Part shown: positions 36,800 to 50,100 of the stretch, in pieces
Position numbering within the stretch: position 1 is the first letter of the stretch
Layout: every line of letters begins with the position of its first letter
Assembly: GCA_004194705.1 (NCBI GenBank)
Contig: SADC01001204.1
Location: 1,240,001 to 1,304,000 of the forward strand
Length of the DNA stretch: 64,000 nt
Direction of reading: 5' to 3'
Source: Ditylenchus dipsaci
Lineage: Eukaryota; Nematoda; Chromadorea; Rhabditida; Anguinidae
The notes under the pieces: generated by a model
Told to the model about the DNA's origin: nothing
Seen by the model: only the letters and a program-made list of their open reading frames with translations
Databases searched by the model: none
Translations under genes and position numbers: made by a program

Positions 36800-37075
36800 A
36801 CGTTTATTTACAGGTTTAGTGTCAAAATGTAGCCAAGCTTCTAGGCTTTCATTTGAGCTATCATACAGATGAAAAGTTGGTATAAAGTTAGGGCTAAAAT
36901 ATAAAAAATCCAATTCGATGAAATCCTCGATGAGACTATACCAGTACTTTTCGGTAGTATCCTGGAACTGACGTTTTTTTTTCAATTTTAATTTACATAC
37001 TCATTTGCAACCTTACACTCAAAATGTAGCCCTGCTTCTTGCCGTTCTTTTCAGCATACTGTTGTATAAAGTAAT
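36800..37075 (-). CDS. Two candidate exons of an unrecognised protein
   Basis: Exon about 37057-37008 reads YAEKNGKKQGYILS to a donor (GAGT|GTAAGG). After acceptor CGTCAG at about 36973 the next reads FQDTTEKYWYSLIEDFIELD, then FSPNFIPTFHLYDSS, SLEAWLHFDTK. The mixed charged and aromatic composition looks like genuine coding sequence and the junction keeps phase. No start, stop or known motif could be found, so product and extent are unknown. Confidence 0.3.
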
Positions 37076-37894
37076 GTAAATTGAAATCGCAAAAAATCTC
37101 AGTTCCTAGTACGCATCATTTTGGCTGGTTTCCTTTAATTTTGGTAGTGATTGCCGAAAATCGCAAAATTGAGGCAGTCGATGACAACAAATCAGTGCTG
37201 GAAATGGTCGCAATCGATTGCTCGATGATTTTTGGACCTACTAGTCAAAAAACTTACCAAAAAAACAAATTAAAACACCCCCAGAGGGATTAGAACTTTC
37301 GACAAAAGGCGATGCGTATATAAAGTTCCCCCCCCCCTTTAAGAAAAAATGGCATACAAAACTGTTTCACCAACAATGAAAAGAGGTAGGCTATGTTAAT
37401 ACAGTTGCGGACAATTGATAGCGGACGGCACGTTTATTATTAGACTTACTGTTTTTCGTAAAATTTTTTAAATGCTTTTAAAAATCGCGATAGGCAGTTT
37501 TGTAGAGCACTTAAAGGGCCACAATTATAGCCTACTACTTGTTATAAAAATATCAATTTTGCGCGATTGCTTGAGGCGGTTTGGAAACCCCTCGTTTTTT
37601 CTCCCGACAATTGATAGCGGACGATTTTTTTTCAAGCTGATTGATTTTAATTTTTTATATATTGTCAACTTTTAATGACTATTTGTAAGCCCTGTTCCTC
37701 AGCTACAATTCGGTATATCAAACTTTTTTTATACCAGTGCTTTTATACCTAATTATGACCATAGAAATAAAAGTGTCGATTTCTAGTCAAATTCAAATAA
37801 AGTGTAAGGAAAATGGTTGTTTGACCACATAATTAAAAGGTTTTCTCAAAATTTAAAAAATCAAAATTTGCGCCCTTGTGCATTTTTTGAAAGC

Positions 37895-38041
37895 TACCGT
37901 ATTCTCTCTAATAGAGGGGTCGACCCGTCTATTTTTCAACATCCAAAAATATTTTTGATTTCATATTAAAAATGCAATAAAACATGGTTAACCCCTAGTT
38001 TTGGTCTTGTAGGGGACCCGTCTATTAGAGAGAATACGGTA
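37895..38041. mobile_element. CCGTATTT-end MITE
   Basis: TACCGTATTCTCTCTAATAG at the left and CTATTAGAGAGAATACGGTA at the right, 147 bp. Confidence 0.75.
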
Positions 38042-38734
38042 TATGATTTCTCTACAAAATGACATTTTGATCGTTGTCGCAGGACCACTCTGCGCTGAGA
38101 TACAGATAGGTTGAAGTTGAAAACCCTGAAAAAGTTCCGTTTTGCCTTATTGTAAGCCATTTTTCAGGGTTTTCAAATTCAACTTTATTGAATTGACAAG
38201 ACAATAAAAACTGAGTAAAACAAAGAAAACTTTTTGAAACATTTTAAAATCTATCGCAGAAGGTTTGAGCATCATCGGACAGTGGAAATTGAGATGAGCC
38301 AGAGGTGAGCCGTCGGTCTAAACAAAGAAGATAAAGTGACCAAGGAAAAACATTTAAGAATAACCTTGTAATTGATGTAAACCATTGTGCGAAAATTAGA
38401 ATCACGCACCAGTTGAACGTCTCGTTTCGAGAAGAAAGTAAGCAGTAAGACTTAGCTACATTTTGGTATATGAAACGTATGACTTTTAGACAGAAGTCAT
38501 GCTAATTTCAATGAAACTAGTCAATGAAAAACTCCCAAAACGATCGATTTTTGGAAATTTAGCCTATTTTAGCTTGTATACAAGCTCCAGTATATGTGAA
38601 ATCCTGTGCTGATGATTTTTTGGATAGCCAAGAGTGTGAGGATCATTTAACACTAAACTTTTAAATAAAAGGAAAAAATGAGGTGTGTAGCTAGTGGCAG
38701 TCGAACCTGTCACTTAGGCGATGCGTATGAATGT

Positions 38735-38880
38735 CCTAGAGTTGTAGAAATTCCCGGACATATAGAAAACCCGGGAATATTCCCGGGAACATTGGGAATA
38801 TTCCCGGGTTTCCCGGTATTTTCCCTATATTGGGAATATTCTCGGGAATATTCCCAATGTTCATCCATTGTACAACCCTA
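38735..38880. repeat. CCCGGGAATATTCCCGGG palindromic cluster
   Basis: Alternating CCCGGGAATATTC and its complement repeat over about 140 bp, ending TACAACCCTA as in the GGGTTGT-end family. Confidence 0.5.
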
Positions 38881-39277
38881 GAATGCCCCTCTCCTCCTTT
38901 AAATTATTTAATGCAGAGAAAAATTTTGCAGTATTTATCATGGGAAAGTTATTAAAAGCCGTAAAATGTTTGGGCGCAAACTTTGGGCAGTTATAAGTTC
39001 CCCACAGTCGACTCCCCTTCATTTTGTGTTGAAAGGAGTCCGCGCTGTTTTTTTATTTTTTCATGAAAAAATTAATATCTTTAATTCTTTTCAGAAGTCT
39101 TATCTTCAGCATCGATTGCAATAGTTGAAAGTTAAAAGAAGGATGGTGTTGCAATAAGCGAAAGTCCCTTCACTTTTAATTCTTTCGTCCTCAGAGACCA
39201 CTCAGCCTCTGTTTCACTATTTTAGACCTTTATTCACAAACCTTATTTTGAACATAAGCGTGCCTTAGTGCTTCGTC

Positions 39278-39605
39278 TGACACACCTAAGACCACCCCAA
39301 ATCACACTAAACCATCCAAAGCTATTCCAAAATACCTATAATATCGTAAAAGTGGGAAGCAACCAACTAGGCTACACGTGTAGAACTCATAAAATTGTAG
39401 TGGTTCTACCTATTTGTAACACTACCCTAAACCATCTCAAACCACCCTAATCATCCCAAAATAGTTTCAACCACCCGAACCACCCAAAACTAGCCCGAAC
39501 CATCTTAAATGACTTACAACCACCTCAAATCACCTCAAACCAACCGAAACCACACTACCCAAACCACCATAAGCCACTCCAAACTACCCTTAACCATCTT
39601 AGACT
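39278..39605. repeat. Degenerate minisatellite of AAACCACCC-like units
   Basis: About 330 bases of loosely repeated ACCACCCNAAACCATC units with strong strand asymmetry (no G-rich complement nearby). It is interrupted at 39340-39420 by other sequence. Confidence 0.6.
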
Positions 39606-39918
39606 ACGATTACCTCTTCAAACCAACCCACGCGAACTTAAATTCCGCGTGAATTCGAATTTCGCAAATTGCTGTGCTTATGAAGTTTTCGTGGCTTCTT
39701 AAAGCGTATTTAAGGCGGGGCAAACCTTTTTTCTCAATTTTTTGTGGAGAAAACTTTTGCTGTAAAAATACGACAAGAGTGCCGTAATTGTTGTTTTTGT
39801 TTGGATAATTACAGAACAAAAACTTTAGTTTAAAGATCAGGATGCATATTCATCGATAGTCCATGCTGTATCAGCTACATCAAATAATGCAAATTTGTTA
39901 TTAAATTTTTTTTCTTAC

Positions 39919-41703
39919 ATTTCCAGTTGTAGCCACGCCGCAATTGCTTGCAGTTTTATCCACATATCTGGGTCTAGACAATTCATGTGCACGACTAATT
40001 GCTTCAAATGGGATCCCTGGAGTAATATGTCCAAGATTTCATCGTCCACCTGTTCTTCTTCACAAGATCCGTTGAGTTGCATGGCCAGGAAAGGGAGCAT
40101 GGCTTTTTGGAGGTCAATGCTGACCACATATTTGATGCATGCTCGCAAAAGCCACTTGCACTTAAAAATGGGTGAATGAATTTTAAAACAAAACTATAAC
40201 CTTTAGCATAGTTAAAGGGCCCTTGCCGTCTCCGACAACAGTTGTCCCCGCCAATTCAAAAAAATTTCCTAATCATTGAACTTCTGTACTGATTTATGAG
40301 CTTGGTTTCTAATACAACTATACCTAAAATTAAATTCTAGGCCTTGTTATGTAAGAAACCAAGCTGAAATATCCGTACAGAAATTGAATGATTAGACAAA
40401 AAAAATTGAATTGGCGGGAGACAATTCAAAACAGGTGGCAATGGCTCTTTAAGACCAGAATGTGAAAACGAAACTAATAAGTAATATTTCCAAAACCAGG
40501 GTTTAAAAGTGTAAAGAAAAAAGAACCCTGGTGAGAAATAAGTGTTTTTGGATTTATTCGAAAGATGATGGAATAGGTAAAAGAATGACACTGAACTTGC
40601 ATAGTAACACTTTTTTAACACATCCACACAACAGCCGACAAAAAAAACAACAAATTTCAAGTCAGCCTGGAAGACCTGAAGCTGGGGACCCAACTCGCAA
40701 GACTTCTGCAAGAGATGTTGGATCCATCAATTCCATAGTCGAAATCTGTTGTTATTTTATTGACTGTCTTGATGATGTGTAGAATAAAGTTTAGTTATCA
40801 GGGTGGTATCCTCAGCCGGCTGAGTTTAAACTCAGCCATCAGCCGCCTGTGGATGAAGGCTGAGTTAAATTTTGGGCACACCTGACAGCTGAGGAAAATT
40901 TCCCCAACACAGCCAGCTGAGGAAAGTTTCTGTATCAAATATTTGGCGTTTTTTGTCGATTTTTAACTGTTTTTCTGACAATTTTGAAGTGTTCAGTTGA
41001 TAAAAAGACTAAATTTTCTTTCAGGCTGTTGCTAATAGTTTAATTTAAGTCAGCCGGCTGAGTTTGAACTCAGCTGGCTGAGCTTCACTCAGCAATTAGC
41101 CGGCTGGGGCTGATCACCGAGGTAAAGATTCAGTCCCGACTGATGGCTGAGACTGAGTGAAATTGTCAGACCTCAGCCGGCTGAGGCTGAAGGCTGAAAT
41201 AAAATTTCTGACGCAGCTGAAGGCTGAGGCTGGGGAAAATTTTCCCAACTCAGCTAGCTGAGGCTGATGGCTGAGGTAATCTTCGAGTATACCACCCTGG
41301 TTGTTATGCAAGTTTGGCGTCAGTCTCCTGCCCATTTTCTCCTCTTTTAAATAAAAAAAGATCACATAAGAGTCTAAAATAAGATTGAGTTCGTCCTAAC
41401 ATACGTTGGCCTAAGTTTTAAGCCTAAAAATCGCAAAAAAACCAACAGGGGCACCAGGGCAAAACAAAACCCAGATTTGAGGATAGGGCCGATACCATAG
41501 TGGCGGTCAAATTTGTTTAAAACAAACCTCAGTCAAATTGAGTTTTTTCGGTGGTCTGGCCAGTGGCTTGGAAAAATTGTTTTTGTAGAGAATATTTTCA
41601 CAGTGGAAAAGCCCAGGCTTTCAATGACCTTCTTCCATTGTTTGCACACCCTTCTGCACTTTGCTAGTTCAGCCATACAAGGAAGGCGGAGGAAAAACTC
41701 GAG
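39919..41703 (-). CDS. Probable F-box protein (partial, spliced)
   Basis: Exon near 41703-41600: after acceptor CTTTCAG it encodes LEFFLRLPCMAELAKCRR and VCKQWKKVIESLGF. This matches the F-box pattern of a hydrophobic stretch, LP, then VCK-x-W, so the product is probably an SCF ubiquitin-ligase substrate adaptor. A middle exon (about 40708-40620) reads KSCELGPQLQVFQADLK. A third exon (40160-39919) reads KWLLRACIKYVVSIDLQ, then PFLAMQLNGSCEEEQ, LDILLQGSHLKQLVVHMN and MWIKLQAIAAWLQ, Leu-rich and helical. It ends at a donor (AAT|GTAAGA), so coding continues downstream of the part I can assign. The start and last exons were not found. A GC-rich repeat block (40805-41290) lies in an intron. Linking the three exons into one gene is inference from strand and order. 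Confidence 0.45.
40212..40452. mobile_element. TTAA MITE with AGGGCCATTGCCGTC ends, copy 2
   Basis: TTAA at 40212-40215 and 40449-40452 bracket inverted ends related to copies 1 and 3. This copy has a diverged, partly different interior and lies within the F-box gene region. Confidence 0.65.
40805..41295. repeat. CAGCCGGCTGAG repeat block
   Basis: Many copies of CTCAGCCGGCTGAG-like palindromic units and GGCTGAGGCTGA strings in both orientations, with AT-rich inner parts. It resembles an expanded foldback element and is the most GC-rich part of the window. Confidence 0.55.
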
Positions 41704-42956
41704 CTGAAAGTTTTCAGTCAAATAATTTCAAGCCTACTAAATCAATAAACTAACCAAAATGTCGTTTGGAAGTTGCATGACTATTAGTAATACTAACAAT
41801 GTTTTTCTGCTACTGAAAGCATTTCCAGCAGCTAATTATATTTAATTCAACATATGTCCTAGCAATCTACTTCTCTTTCGAAAGATTTAGCAAAATGCAA
41901 ATTTGCTGCATAGCACTTGACCAACAAAAAAAAAATTCGGTCTTTTATTGTCCAAAAAAGTATTTAACAAAAAACATTGTTCAACCTAGAGTATATCCGA
42001 ATATGTGCGCGAAGATAAAATAACTTTGTTATAACCGTTGAGGACGTTGATTCAAGTGTGTGATCTTGTGATCTTATTAGAGGGAGGCGGCTAATAGAAG
42101 AATCACAGCATCGCATTTCGAACCAATGTCGTGAATTTCAGAATTATGGCACCAGTACCAGCTCACGGCGCTGACTTCAACAATTTTGTCTGGAGGGCCA
42201 AAGTAATAAAACATAAAAGGATCTGTACAACCTCTAAAAACCAAAAAATGAAGATGTTGAACATGGGTTTGAATATTGTGGTTTACCGCATATAGAAAGT
42301 CTGCTATAATGCTTTTTTATACATACAGAATACACTTTCGAGTGATTTGTGTCTAAGAGGGGTAGTCTATTCAGCGGCAGTAAAAATAGTGGCGGAAAAA
42401 CGGCGGAATTTCATATGGAGATGAATGTGTGTTTGCTTTGTAAGCTGAAATTCTCACACCATGTTCGTGTCCTGCATGGGCACATTGCTTGGAAGTTCAA
42501 GTTTTTGCAAAATTTAAATTACTTGTGTTATGTTGTATATTTCAGAGTTATGGCACCAGTTTTTTCTAATTTCGAAGAAACAATTAAAGTAACAAGAAGT
42601 CACAGAAGAAGTAAAATATAACAAGCGTCTGCTTGCCAAAAAAACAATGAAAAATAAATAAAAAAATTCACTTCTTTCAAGATAAAATTTATTCCATAAT
42701 TTTCAATAACACAAATTTTGTATTGCAAATTCGAATCTTCACCGCTAACAAGTTGAAAAATAAGCGCCCCTTCCCCACTAAGCGCCTCCTCTATAATAAG
42801 TGCCCCTGTGCACAAAGCTTTAAAAATAAGCGGCCCGGATCACTCATTGGAGAGAATACGGTATTTTACAATTTTGATTCCTAGCTCATTAGATAGCTTA
42901 GATGACCTTAGACTTTTCTGCGATCTTTAAGATGGACGTTTACGATTGACCAGAAC
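41704..42956. other. Intergenic stretch with a duplicated ATG-leader motif
   Basis: No assignable gene. Two sites (42138 and 42541) share TTTCAGARTTATGGCACCAG, each followed by a short open frame (MAPVPAHGADFNN and MAPVFSNFEETIK). The CCGTATTT-type end GAGAATACGGTA occurs at about 42852. Confidence 0.35.
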
Positions 42957-43140
42957 TTACGGAAGCAGCTTCTTTCCATCTTCAGTGGCAGTGAGGCAGA
43001 CAGTTACACGGATATTGTCAGTCACAATTTTTGTTAGTATCTTGCATTGCCTCTAGGTCAGCCAAATGATTCGAATCTTTTATAATCGTTGAAACGTGCT
43101 GTAGCAGAGCCCCATTTGCGGGATCCTCAAAGAATTCTGA
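42957..43140 (-). pseudogene. Remnant of a pogo/Tigger-class DDE transposase
   Basis: The minus strand reads VTDNIRVTVCLTATEDGKKL and then LP before a stop. This is like the segment around the first catalytic region of pogo/Jerky transposases, where a basic-R-x-TV stretch is followed by A-T-x-x-G-x-K-x-LP. Just upstream another frame reads FFEDPANGALLQHVS and DSNHLADLEAMQD. Only a short, stop-broken piece survives. It would fit as a relic of the source of the many pogo-like MITEs in the window. Assignment rests on a short motif. Confidence 0.3.
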
Positions 43141-44118
43141 CGCTTTTGATCACAAATCCTCGTAAGATCTCATACTTAAAAATCAATTTATAACAAGAAA
43201 CTGGAAAGAAAATTGAATATAATGAATACCACAGAAAATAACAAGAGATGAGAGACAAAATTAAATTGAAGGTATTTTGCCAAAAAATAAAAATAAATCG
43301 AAAAAATGTTGAAGCTTGAAAAATATAAGCCACCTTCCAATCGAAGCCCACCCTCTAATACAAGATCATGTCCCCAGGAGGGTTGAAAAATACAAGCCCA
43401 TGGGCTCCAATTAGAAGATTTACGGTATACAGTAGATCTAATCGATTGATATTAAATTCGATGTGCAGACAAATGATTTTGAATGAATTTTTATGAATAT
43501 ATTAAAATATTATATTGAATTGAATTCAGCCAAGTACTTGTAAAAATTAATACTTTCCCGATTATCACAGAATTCTGGAGAATTGTGTTGCGATAGTGGG
43601 ATGGCGTTATTTCGTGTGGAGTCATATTGGATATAGACTTTATTATATTGTCTTATCGACCAACCAAATTTGTCCCAAGGTGTCACTATGCTGGGGGAAG
43701 GGGGGGGGTGTAGCGTTATAGTGGGACTCGACTGTAACTGTTGAATGATGAGCTTAACAAAATCTTTAAAGCAATAAACAACATAAAAGTAGGCATGCAA
43801 GTTTTCAAAATGAGTCATCATTTTGAAATGCCTGTCATTATTTTGAAATGATCTTGCATTCTTTCCAATGAATTAATATTCTGTAAAAAGCAAATAGATA
43901 AAGGAAGGAAAGGGCTATAAAACCTAATTTACGGAATTTTATTCCAACGATAATTTTGTTAATAAAAATAAGCCTAAATTTATACAAAAGAATTTTTACG
44001 CACCAGTTATTACATAAATTTTTTTTGCATATTAGCAAATATTTGTCTTTATACTTGAAATATGTAAAACTCTATATTCAAACATTTATACAAATACTTA
44101 TAGCATTGTCACGCGTAA

Positions 44119-47100
44119 TTACATCAAATTCACCACATTTGCTATGTTGGCATGCTTGAAAAAAGAGTTAGCGGATACTGCCTTGTTCAAAAAATTTACC
44201 TTTGTAGTGGTTGGTAACAGCTCTTTCAAGTTTAAGTCGATCTTTTCGGATGTGCCATACCTTTTGTCAACCATTGCTTCAACAAAAGCACAGCCGAATC
44301 CGTCAGTTATCACATTTACAGTGGTTCTTAGGCGGTCTCTGGTACTTGATTAATTATTTATAGCCAAACATTTTGGACTTTTGAAGGGGGGACCACTTGG
44401 GCGGGGTGGTTGGGAAATGGGTTCGCCAACCTTGCGAAATGATTTTATATATTAGACTTGAATGTTATTTATGATATGTTCTTATTATTATGATACAGTC
44501 AAGTCTCGATTTAACGAACCCCTGGGACCGCCAAAAATGTTCGTTAAATCGAAGGTTTCGTTAAATCGAGAGCTTATTTTAGTCATTTTATTTAATCGGT
44601 GGCCAAATAGCCACCAAAAAAGGTTCGTTAAATCAAGAGTTTCGTTAAATCGGGGTTTCGTTAAATCGAGACTTGACTGTATGTTCTTACAAATCCTTTA
44701 ACAAAATTTAGTGAAACCCATCATAAAATAACATTCAAGTCTAATATATAAAGTCTTTTTGTAACCCGTCAATGACTTTTTCATGAGGTTCGTAAGAGTA
44801 TTTCTCAACCATCCCCATAAGCGGTTCCCCTTTTAAAATAAATTTGCCGAGTAAAGAGTTATTTAGTCATTTTTGGTCAAAAGAATCAAGTGTTTTTGTT
44901 CTTTGAGCACCTAAACTAAAAATTTTGGCGAATTTTTTTTTATTTTAAAAAAATTGGGGAGATTAAAAATGGACTGCAACAATTTACTACACCCAGTTCT
45001 ACGGCTAACTCTGTTCTAAAGCCAATCTTATACAACTTATTTGTCTACCGAAAGCAGACCAACTGTAAATAATACCATAAACAACAACTCACAATAGCCA
45101 GTCCACAGCTATGATCATCGAGACATCACTGGCCGGAAGCCCGACAGCAGTAAGCACTACGAGCATAGTCACCATTCCTGCACCTGGAAGTGCTGATGCG
45201 CCTATAGAGGCAAAAGCTGCTGTTATGCTAACACACAAAACACCATCATTTGAAGTAGCAAAATAAGAAAATGAAACCTAATAATGAACACAGTGGTCAC
45301 ATCCAATTCAAGTCCATTCATTTGAGCAATGAATATAGAGGCCACAGCTTCACTTCAAAATTAGTATCATCACAATTATAGATTAGTCAAATCAGAAAAT
45401 TTACTATAGTGCTGTACCATCCTAAAAAGATGGATTATAGGGCACTAGTGGAGAATCAGTTACCATTTTCGCCTCGGTCTCCCCTGTTTTTTTTTTTCAA
45501 AAATATGGCTTGCCCCCCTGTTAATTTTTCAAACAAAAAAGGGAACCGATTCACCTTATAGTTGTCCTAAAAAATGTGCGACCTAGGTAATCTTTTGTTA
45601 TCAATACCATTCGAAATCATGGCTAATTTCAAACATTTCACTCTTTTTTCTGAGTAAACTAAAGTTTTTCAACCAAAAATGACAAAAAAAGAGTCGGATC
45701 TAACAGAGAATTGTAATTGAGAAGGTAATTGCTAGCAAGATTTTATTGTAATCGCTACCATATTGATCATAGAAGCGACTGGAAGTACAAAGTCAGTGTA
45801 CTTAGGATTCACACCATTATTCTCTTCCAGGCACTTGAATGTGACAGGCAGAGAAGCTGAGCTGAAAAAAACGTAATTAGTTGGTACTAACCTTGAATCT
45901 CATTTAGACCACAATTTTTTTGGCGAAAATACACTGATTTCAGACTCTTAGGGGTGGTCGAAAAATGGGTAAAATAAGTTTTGACTTTTAGCTGATTGCA
46001 GTCGGAAAAGGAGTGTTACAAATACTGGCTGAAGTACAGTATATGCAGTCCTCGAAAAATGTCTTTTGACCACTTTTTCGAGTGTTTTAGCACCTGAAAC
46101 GTGTTTGAAACAAGTTTTTAGGTAAAAAAAGAGAGAAAAAAGAAAAAGAAAAAATCGAAAAAAATTCGACCGAAATTTGACTTTTCGCTTTCGGGACTAA
46201 GGCAAACCACTAGATTAGGGAGCCTGGATACCCCAAAAAGATGAAATATGAACATAGTTTTGTTAACTTGGGCCTATCGCATAAAGAAACTCTGGTATGC
46301 ATACATATTTATGCATCCAGAGTCACTTTCGAGTGATTTGCGTCTAAGGTATGTGAGTGTGCGCATCTCAACCCAAGCCACCAAGCACCCCTTCAGGGGC
46401 GCAGGGGCTTGATTGGTTAGAGATGCACGCATTTAATTACCTCAAACAAAATTCCAAGCAAGTTTCTTTATCGAAAATGCATAAAAGCTCTTTTTGCCAA
46501 GCTCCAGTGACCAAAACGAGGTAGAATGCCCTTATGTAAGGTGATTTACCTTGGTCCCCCAAGGCGAAAAGTCGAATCTTGGTCAAAAATTTTTTTTCGA
46601 AAGTTGTTTTCTTGATCTTAAAACATCTTTTCTACATGTTTCAGGTGCTAAAACACTCGAAAAAGTAGTCGAAACCCCTTTTTCGAGGACTAAATATACT
46701 GTATTCTTGCCCAAATATTATGGAAGGGTTTGATGTATTTTTCAAATCACGCATGAAAAGAAGATAAAAAAATAAAGCTTTTAAATAATTGCCTTAGAGT
46801 TTCAGCTAACCTTTAATTTCAGTCTAAATTTACTTCAAAAAGTTTACTCACCTTGAAGCAGTTCCAAAAGCAGTCAAACCAGCCTGAGCTAGGCCTTTCA
46901 TAAACACATATGGATTTTCCCTGGATGCATAATAGTGAATAGCTGGCACAGTTATGAATAGCTGAATGGCTAGGCCGAGAATTACAGTGGCTACGTAAAC
47001 AGACAGCATTTTCATTGTTTTTATGAGATCTTTAATTTTCAATATCTCGGCAGCAATCAAAGAAGCTATTCCGATTGGGGAATACCTATATGAAAGTATA

Positions 47101-50100
47101 AAGAAAATTAGGGATTAAAGACTAACTTATCTCACCACAAAAGTATGCCAACAGTTGTTGTAATTAAAAGCTCCAGGGTCACAAACATTTCCGCTTAAGT
47201 TCAATTATTTATTAGTGTACAAAAACATTAGGTTGACTCGGAAGTTGTCGTTGATGTTAAAATTTGCGGACTTATTACATCTTTGGGGAGCTTTAGAGAC
47301 TGGGGTAGACTTTCCGACCCTAGTATAGAAAATCTCCCTGATAAATTTTTCCTTATAAAACACTACAGTCAGCTCTCGTTAAACCGTCAACCCCCTCAAG
47401 TTCGTTCCCGCCTAGTGTCCGACACTTTTTTTACCTTAATTTTTGAAGCTTTGACAATAGTTTTACCGAAAAGACCCGCGGATACTCAATAAACCGGCAC
47501 TCCTTTTTGAAAAAGAAGAAAATTAAAAACGATCGGCAAAATCAGAATCCTCACGATATTTCGCACTAGACTGGCCGAAGACAACTGGCAAAAATTGAGG
47601 TAAAAAAGTGTCAGACCCTAGGCGGGAACGAACTTGAGAGGGGGGGGGAGGTGTCGGTTTAACGAGAGTTGACTGTAGTAAAAAGTACTCAAATATTTGT
47701 CCCAGAGCCTGGAAAAAGGGCGTAATACATGTTTGAGTCCGTCCTAACATACGCTGGCCTACCCGGAGTCTAAGCCTGAAAACAAGAGTAAATAATGTGT
47801 TTTAAAATAAAAATCAACGACAAACACGAAATAAAGCTAATTTAAATTATTTGAAAAACAACATATAATTACCTAAGGGTTTAGCCTTGTCCCCCAAATG
47901 GCCCATGACCAAATCTATGATTATGAAGCAAGATATTAGACCTAAACATCAAATATTACAAGTTATTTATATCGTCTAACAATTTAACAAACCTAAAACG
48001 TTCATTTCGTTGACGTATCTTTGTGGAGACTGCATTACAAGAATGTTTTTGGCAGCGTATGGTGAAGGTTCCATGTATTCAGTTTCTAGTTGTTGGAAGG
48101 TAGCGCGAAAAACTTAACAGCAAGTTACATAAAATTAATTAACAAGACTAAAGATTACTATTGTCTGGCACCATATTTCTAAAAAGTATAATGTGTATAA
48201 AGCAGAATCCATAATGGCTCTAATAGAACCGCTAACCCCTCCCTCCAATAGAGCCCAACCTCAACTCTAAGGGTCGGTTTAAATCCTAGATTTATCGGCT
48301 ACCAGACAATTTGTTAAAAAATTAGAAAATGTCGTTCAACATTTTTTCAATATTTTAAAAATTGTCTGGTAGCCTAGATGTTCAAGAGATTGATTTAAAT
48401 AAATAATTTATAAATTGTGGTGCATAAAGCAGATACCATTTCAGGTTTAATTGTTCGAGTGTTGGCGGGATGACAAAGACTTAAGAAAACAAAAATGCCA
48501 TAAGTCAACTCTCTTATTAGTGTACACCCAAGGGACCAGCTTCAGGTGTACATCAATGAGACTGTACACTAATGGGGGGGGGGCCGGTTTTAGTCAAAAA
48601 ATAAAGGGTCTTAGTCAAAACCAACTAAAGTGGTCCAGGTGCAACCTAATGAGAGAGTTGACTGTAATAACATACCTAACCAAGTCCATAAATTTGTCTA
48701 TAGCAGAAATATTAGCAGGTTTAGTGTCCTCTCCTTGCTCATAGTACTCGGACTTGATAGAAGGATGTCCAGGATAATCAGCAAGACCAGGAAAATACCT
48801 GTCTAAAACTTAGTTATTATTATTTATTTAGCGAAGAGCCTTACAGCAACTGCCATAAAAAGAGTCACAAAATAGAATATAGAGGCGTAGTATCCAAACT
48901 GGTAAAGAGACTTTCCATCCAGCTGACTTAGACCTTAAAAAACTTAGTAAACAAACTATTTGTTCTTTTCGGTTATCCGGGAAACTTGTTTATAATTAAA
49001 GTTTAGTTATATTTTAAACGCGAGGCAAGAATCCGCTCAATGAAATGCTGAAGGTATTGCTATGCCGAGCCGATTCTTGTCTTTCATGTGATTTCTCCAC
49101 TATAATTAGACTAAACCTTTTTTATAAAAAAAGTCCTCAGAATAACCGAAAAACCCAAATTTTTCATTTTTCTAAGATGCATGACCGTGTGGTACACTAA
49201 CGACTTCAAATAAAAAATAACCAGTAAACTGCTCAAGATCAAAGCAAATTAAAGCTTCAATTACGATTCAAAATTTCAGATGTTCAGTCGTTTTGGAATT
49301 TTCGGGTGAATTTGTTTCGAACATTACTTTTTTGGGGGTAAAAACAGCTTTTAGTCGAAATTCAGCTAAAACTGCAGGAAATACTAAATGGTATTTCGGC
49401 TTTATTGACAGTGTACCGAAGTTCCTCTAACAAGGCGGCCCCTCAACTTTGAGGACCTACATTTCAGCCCAGAATTTTTTTTGCAAGGCTTTTTATTGAA
49501 TTTTCTTTACTCCCAGGTAGGGTTGTCGAAACGAACGTTCGATTTCGAACATTATTCGAAATCTTCGAGATTTTTTCGAATCTTCGGCTTCGAACCGAAC
49601 GTTCATTCGAAAATTTTCAAACTTCGAACGTTGGTCGAATCAAACGCTCGAAGCATTTTGCGTGGGATTTTTGACCATTGTTGTTTTCTTTTTTCAACCG
49701 AATTCTCTTATTGATAGTGGCTTAACTGTTAATACATTTCCGGGCTAACTTTTCACGCCGAATCCGAAATTGTTATCAGAATCATAATATTTATTAAAAA
49801 ATCTCATGAAACACATTAAAATTGACCAAAACATTCATACCGTATTTCCGTCATGTACCTCTTTAAGATTCTTGTGTTATGGCTTTTCGTTTTGGTTTTA
49901 AAACGAGTTTTTAAATAATCATTAGACAACATACCATATGACAACATACCATTAGACAACATACCTCAGTAATGAGCTGCCTACGAGCTGCCCAAAAAAA
50001 GTAGCCAAAACACAATATCAAGAAACAATTTCGAAAAGAGAAAGGGTATATGAGGAAATACGGTATGAATGTTTTGGTCAATTTTAATGTGTTTCATGAG

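Larger units (their letters stand above)
34991..39277. other. Repeat-rich intergenic stretch
   Basis: Contains decayed MITE pieces (35390-35944 ends AGAGAGTTGACTGTA), the elements listed separately, and the doubtful minus-strand exons near 37 kb. A possible short plus-strand exon at 38261-38306 reads RFEHHRTVEIEMSQ between an AG and GTGAGC, with nothing to attach it to. Confidence 0.4.

Noticed and set aside
39278..39605. CRISPR-like array of short repeats
   Set aside because: Units are degenerate, without constant repeats or spacers, in animal nuclear DNA.
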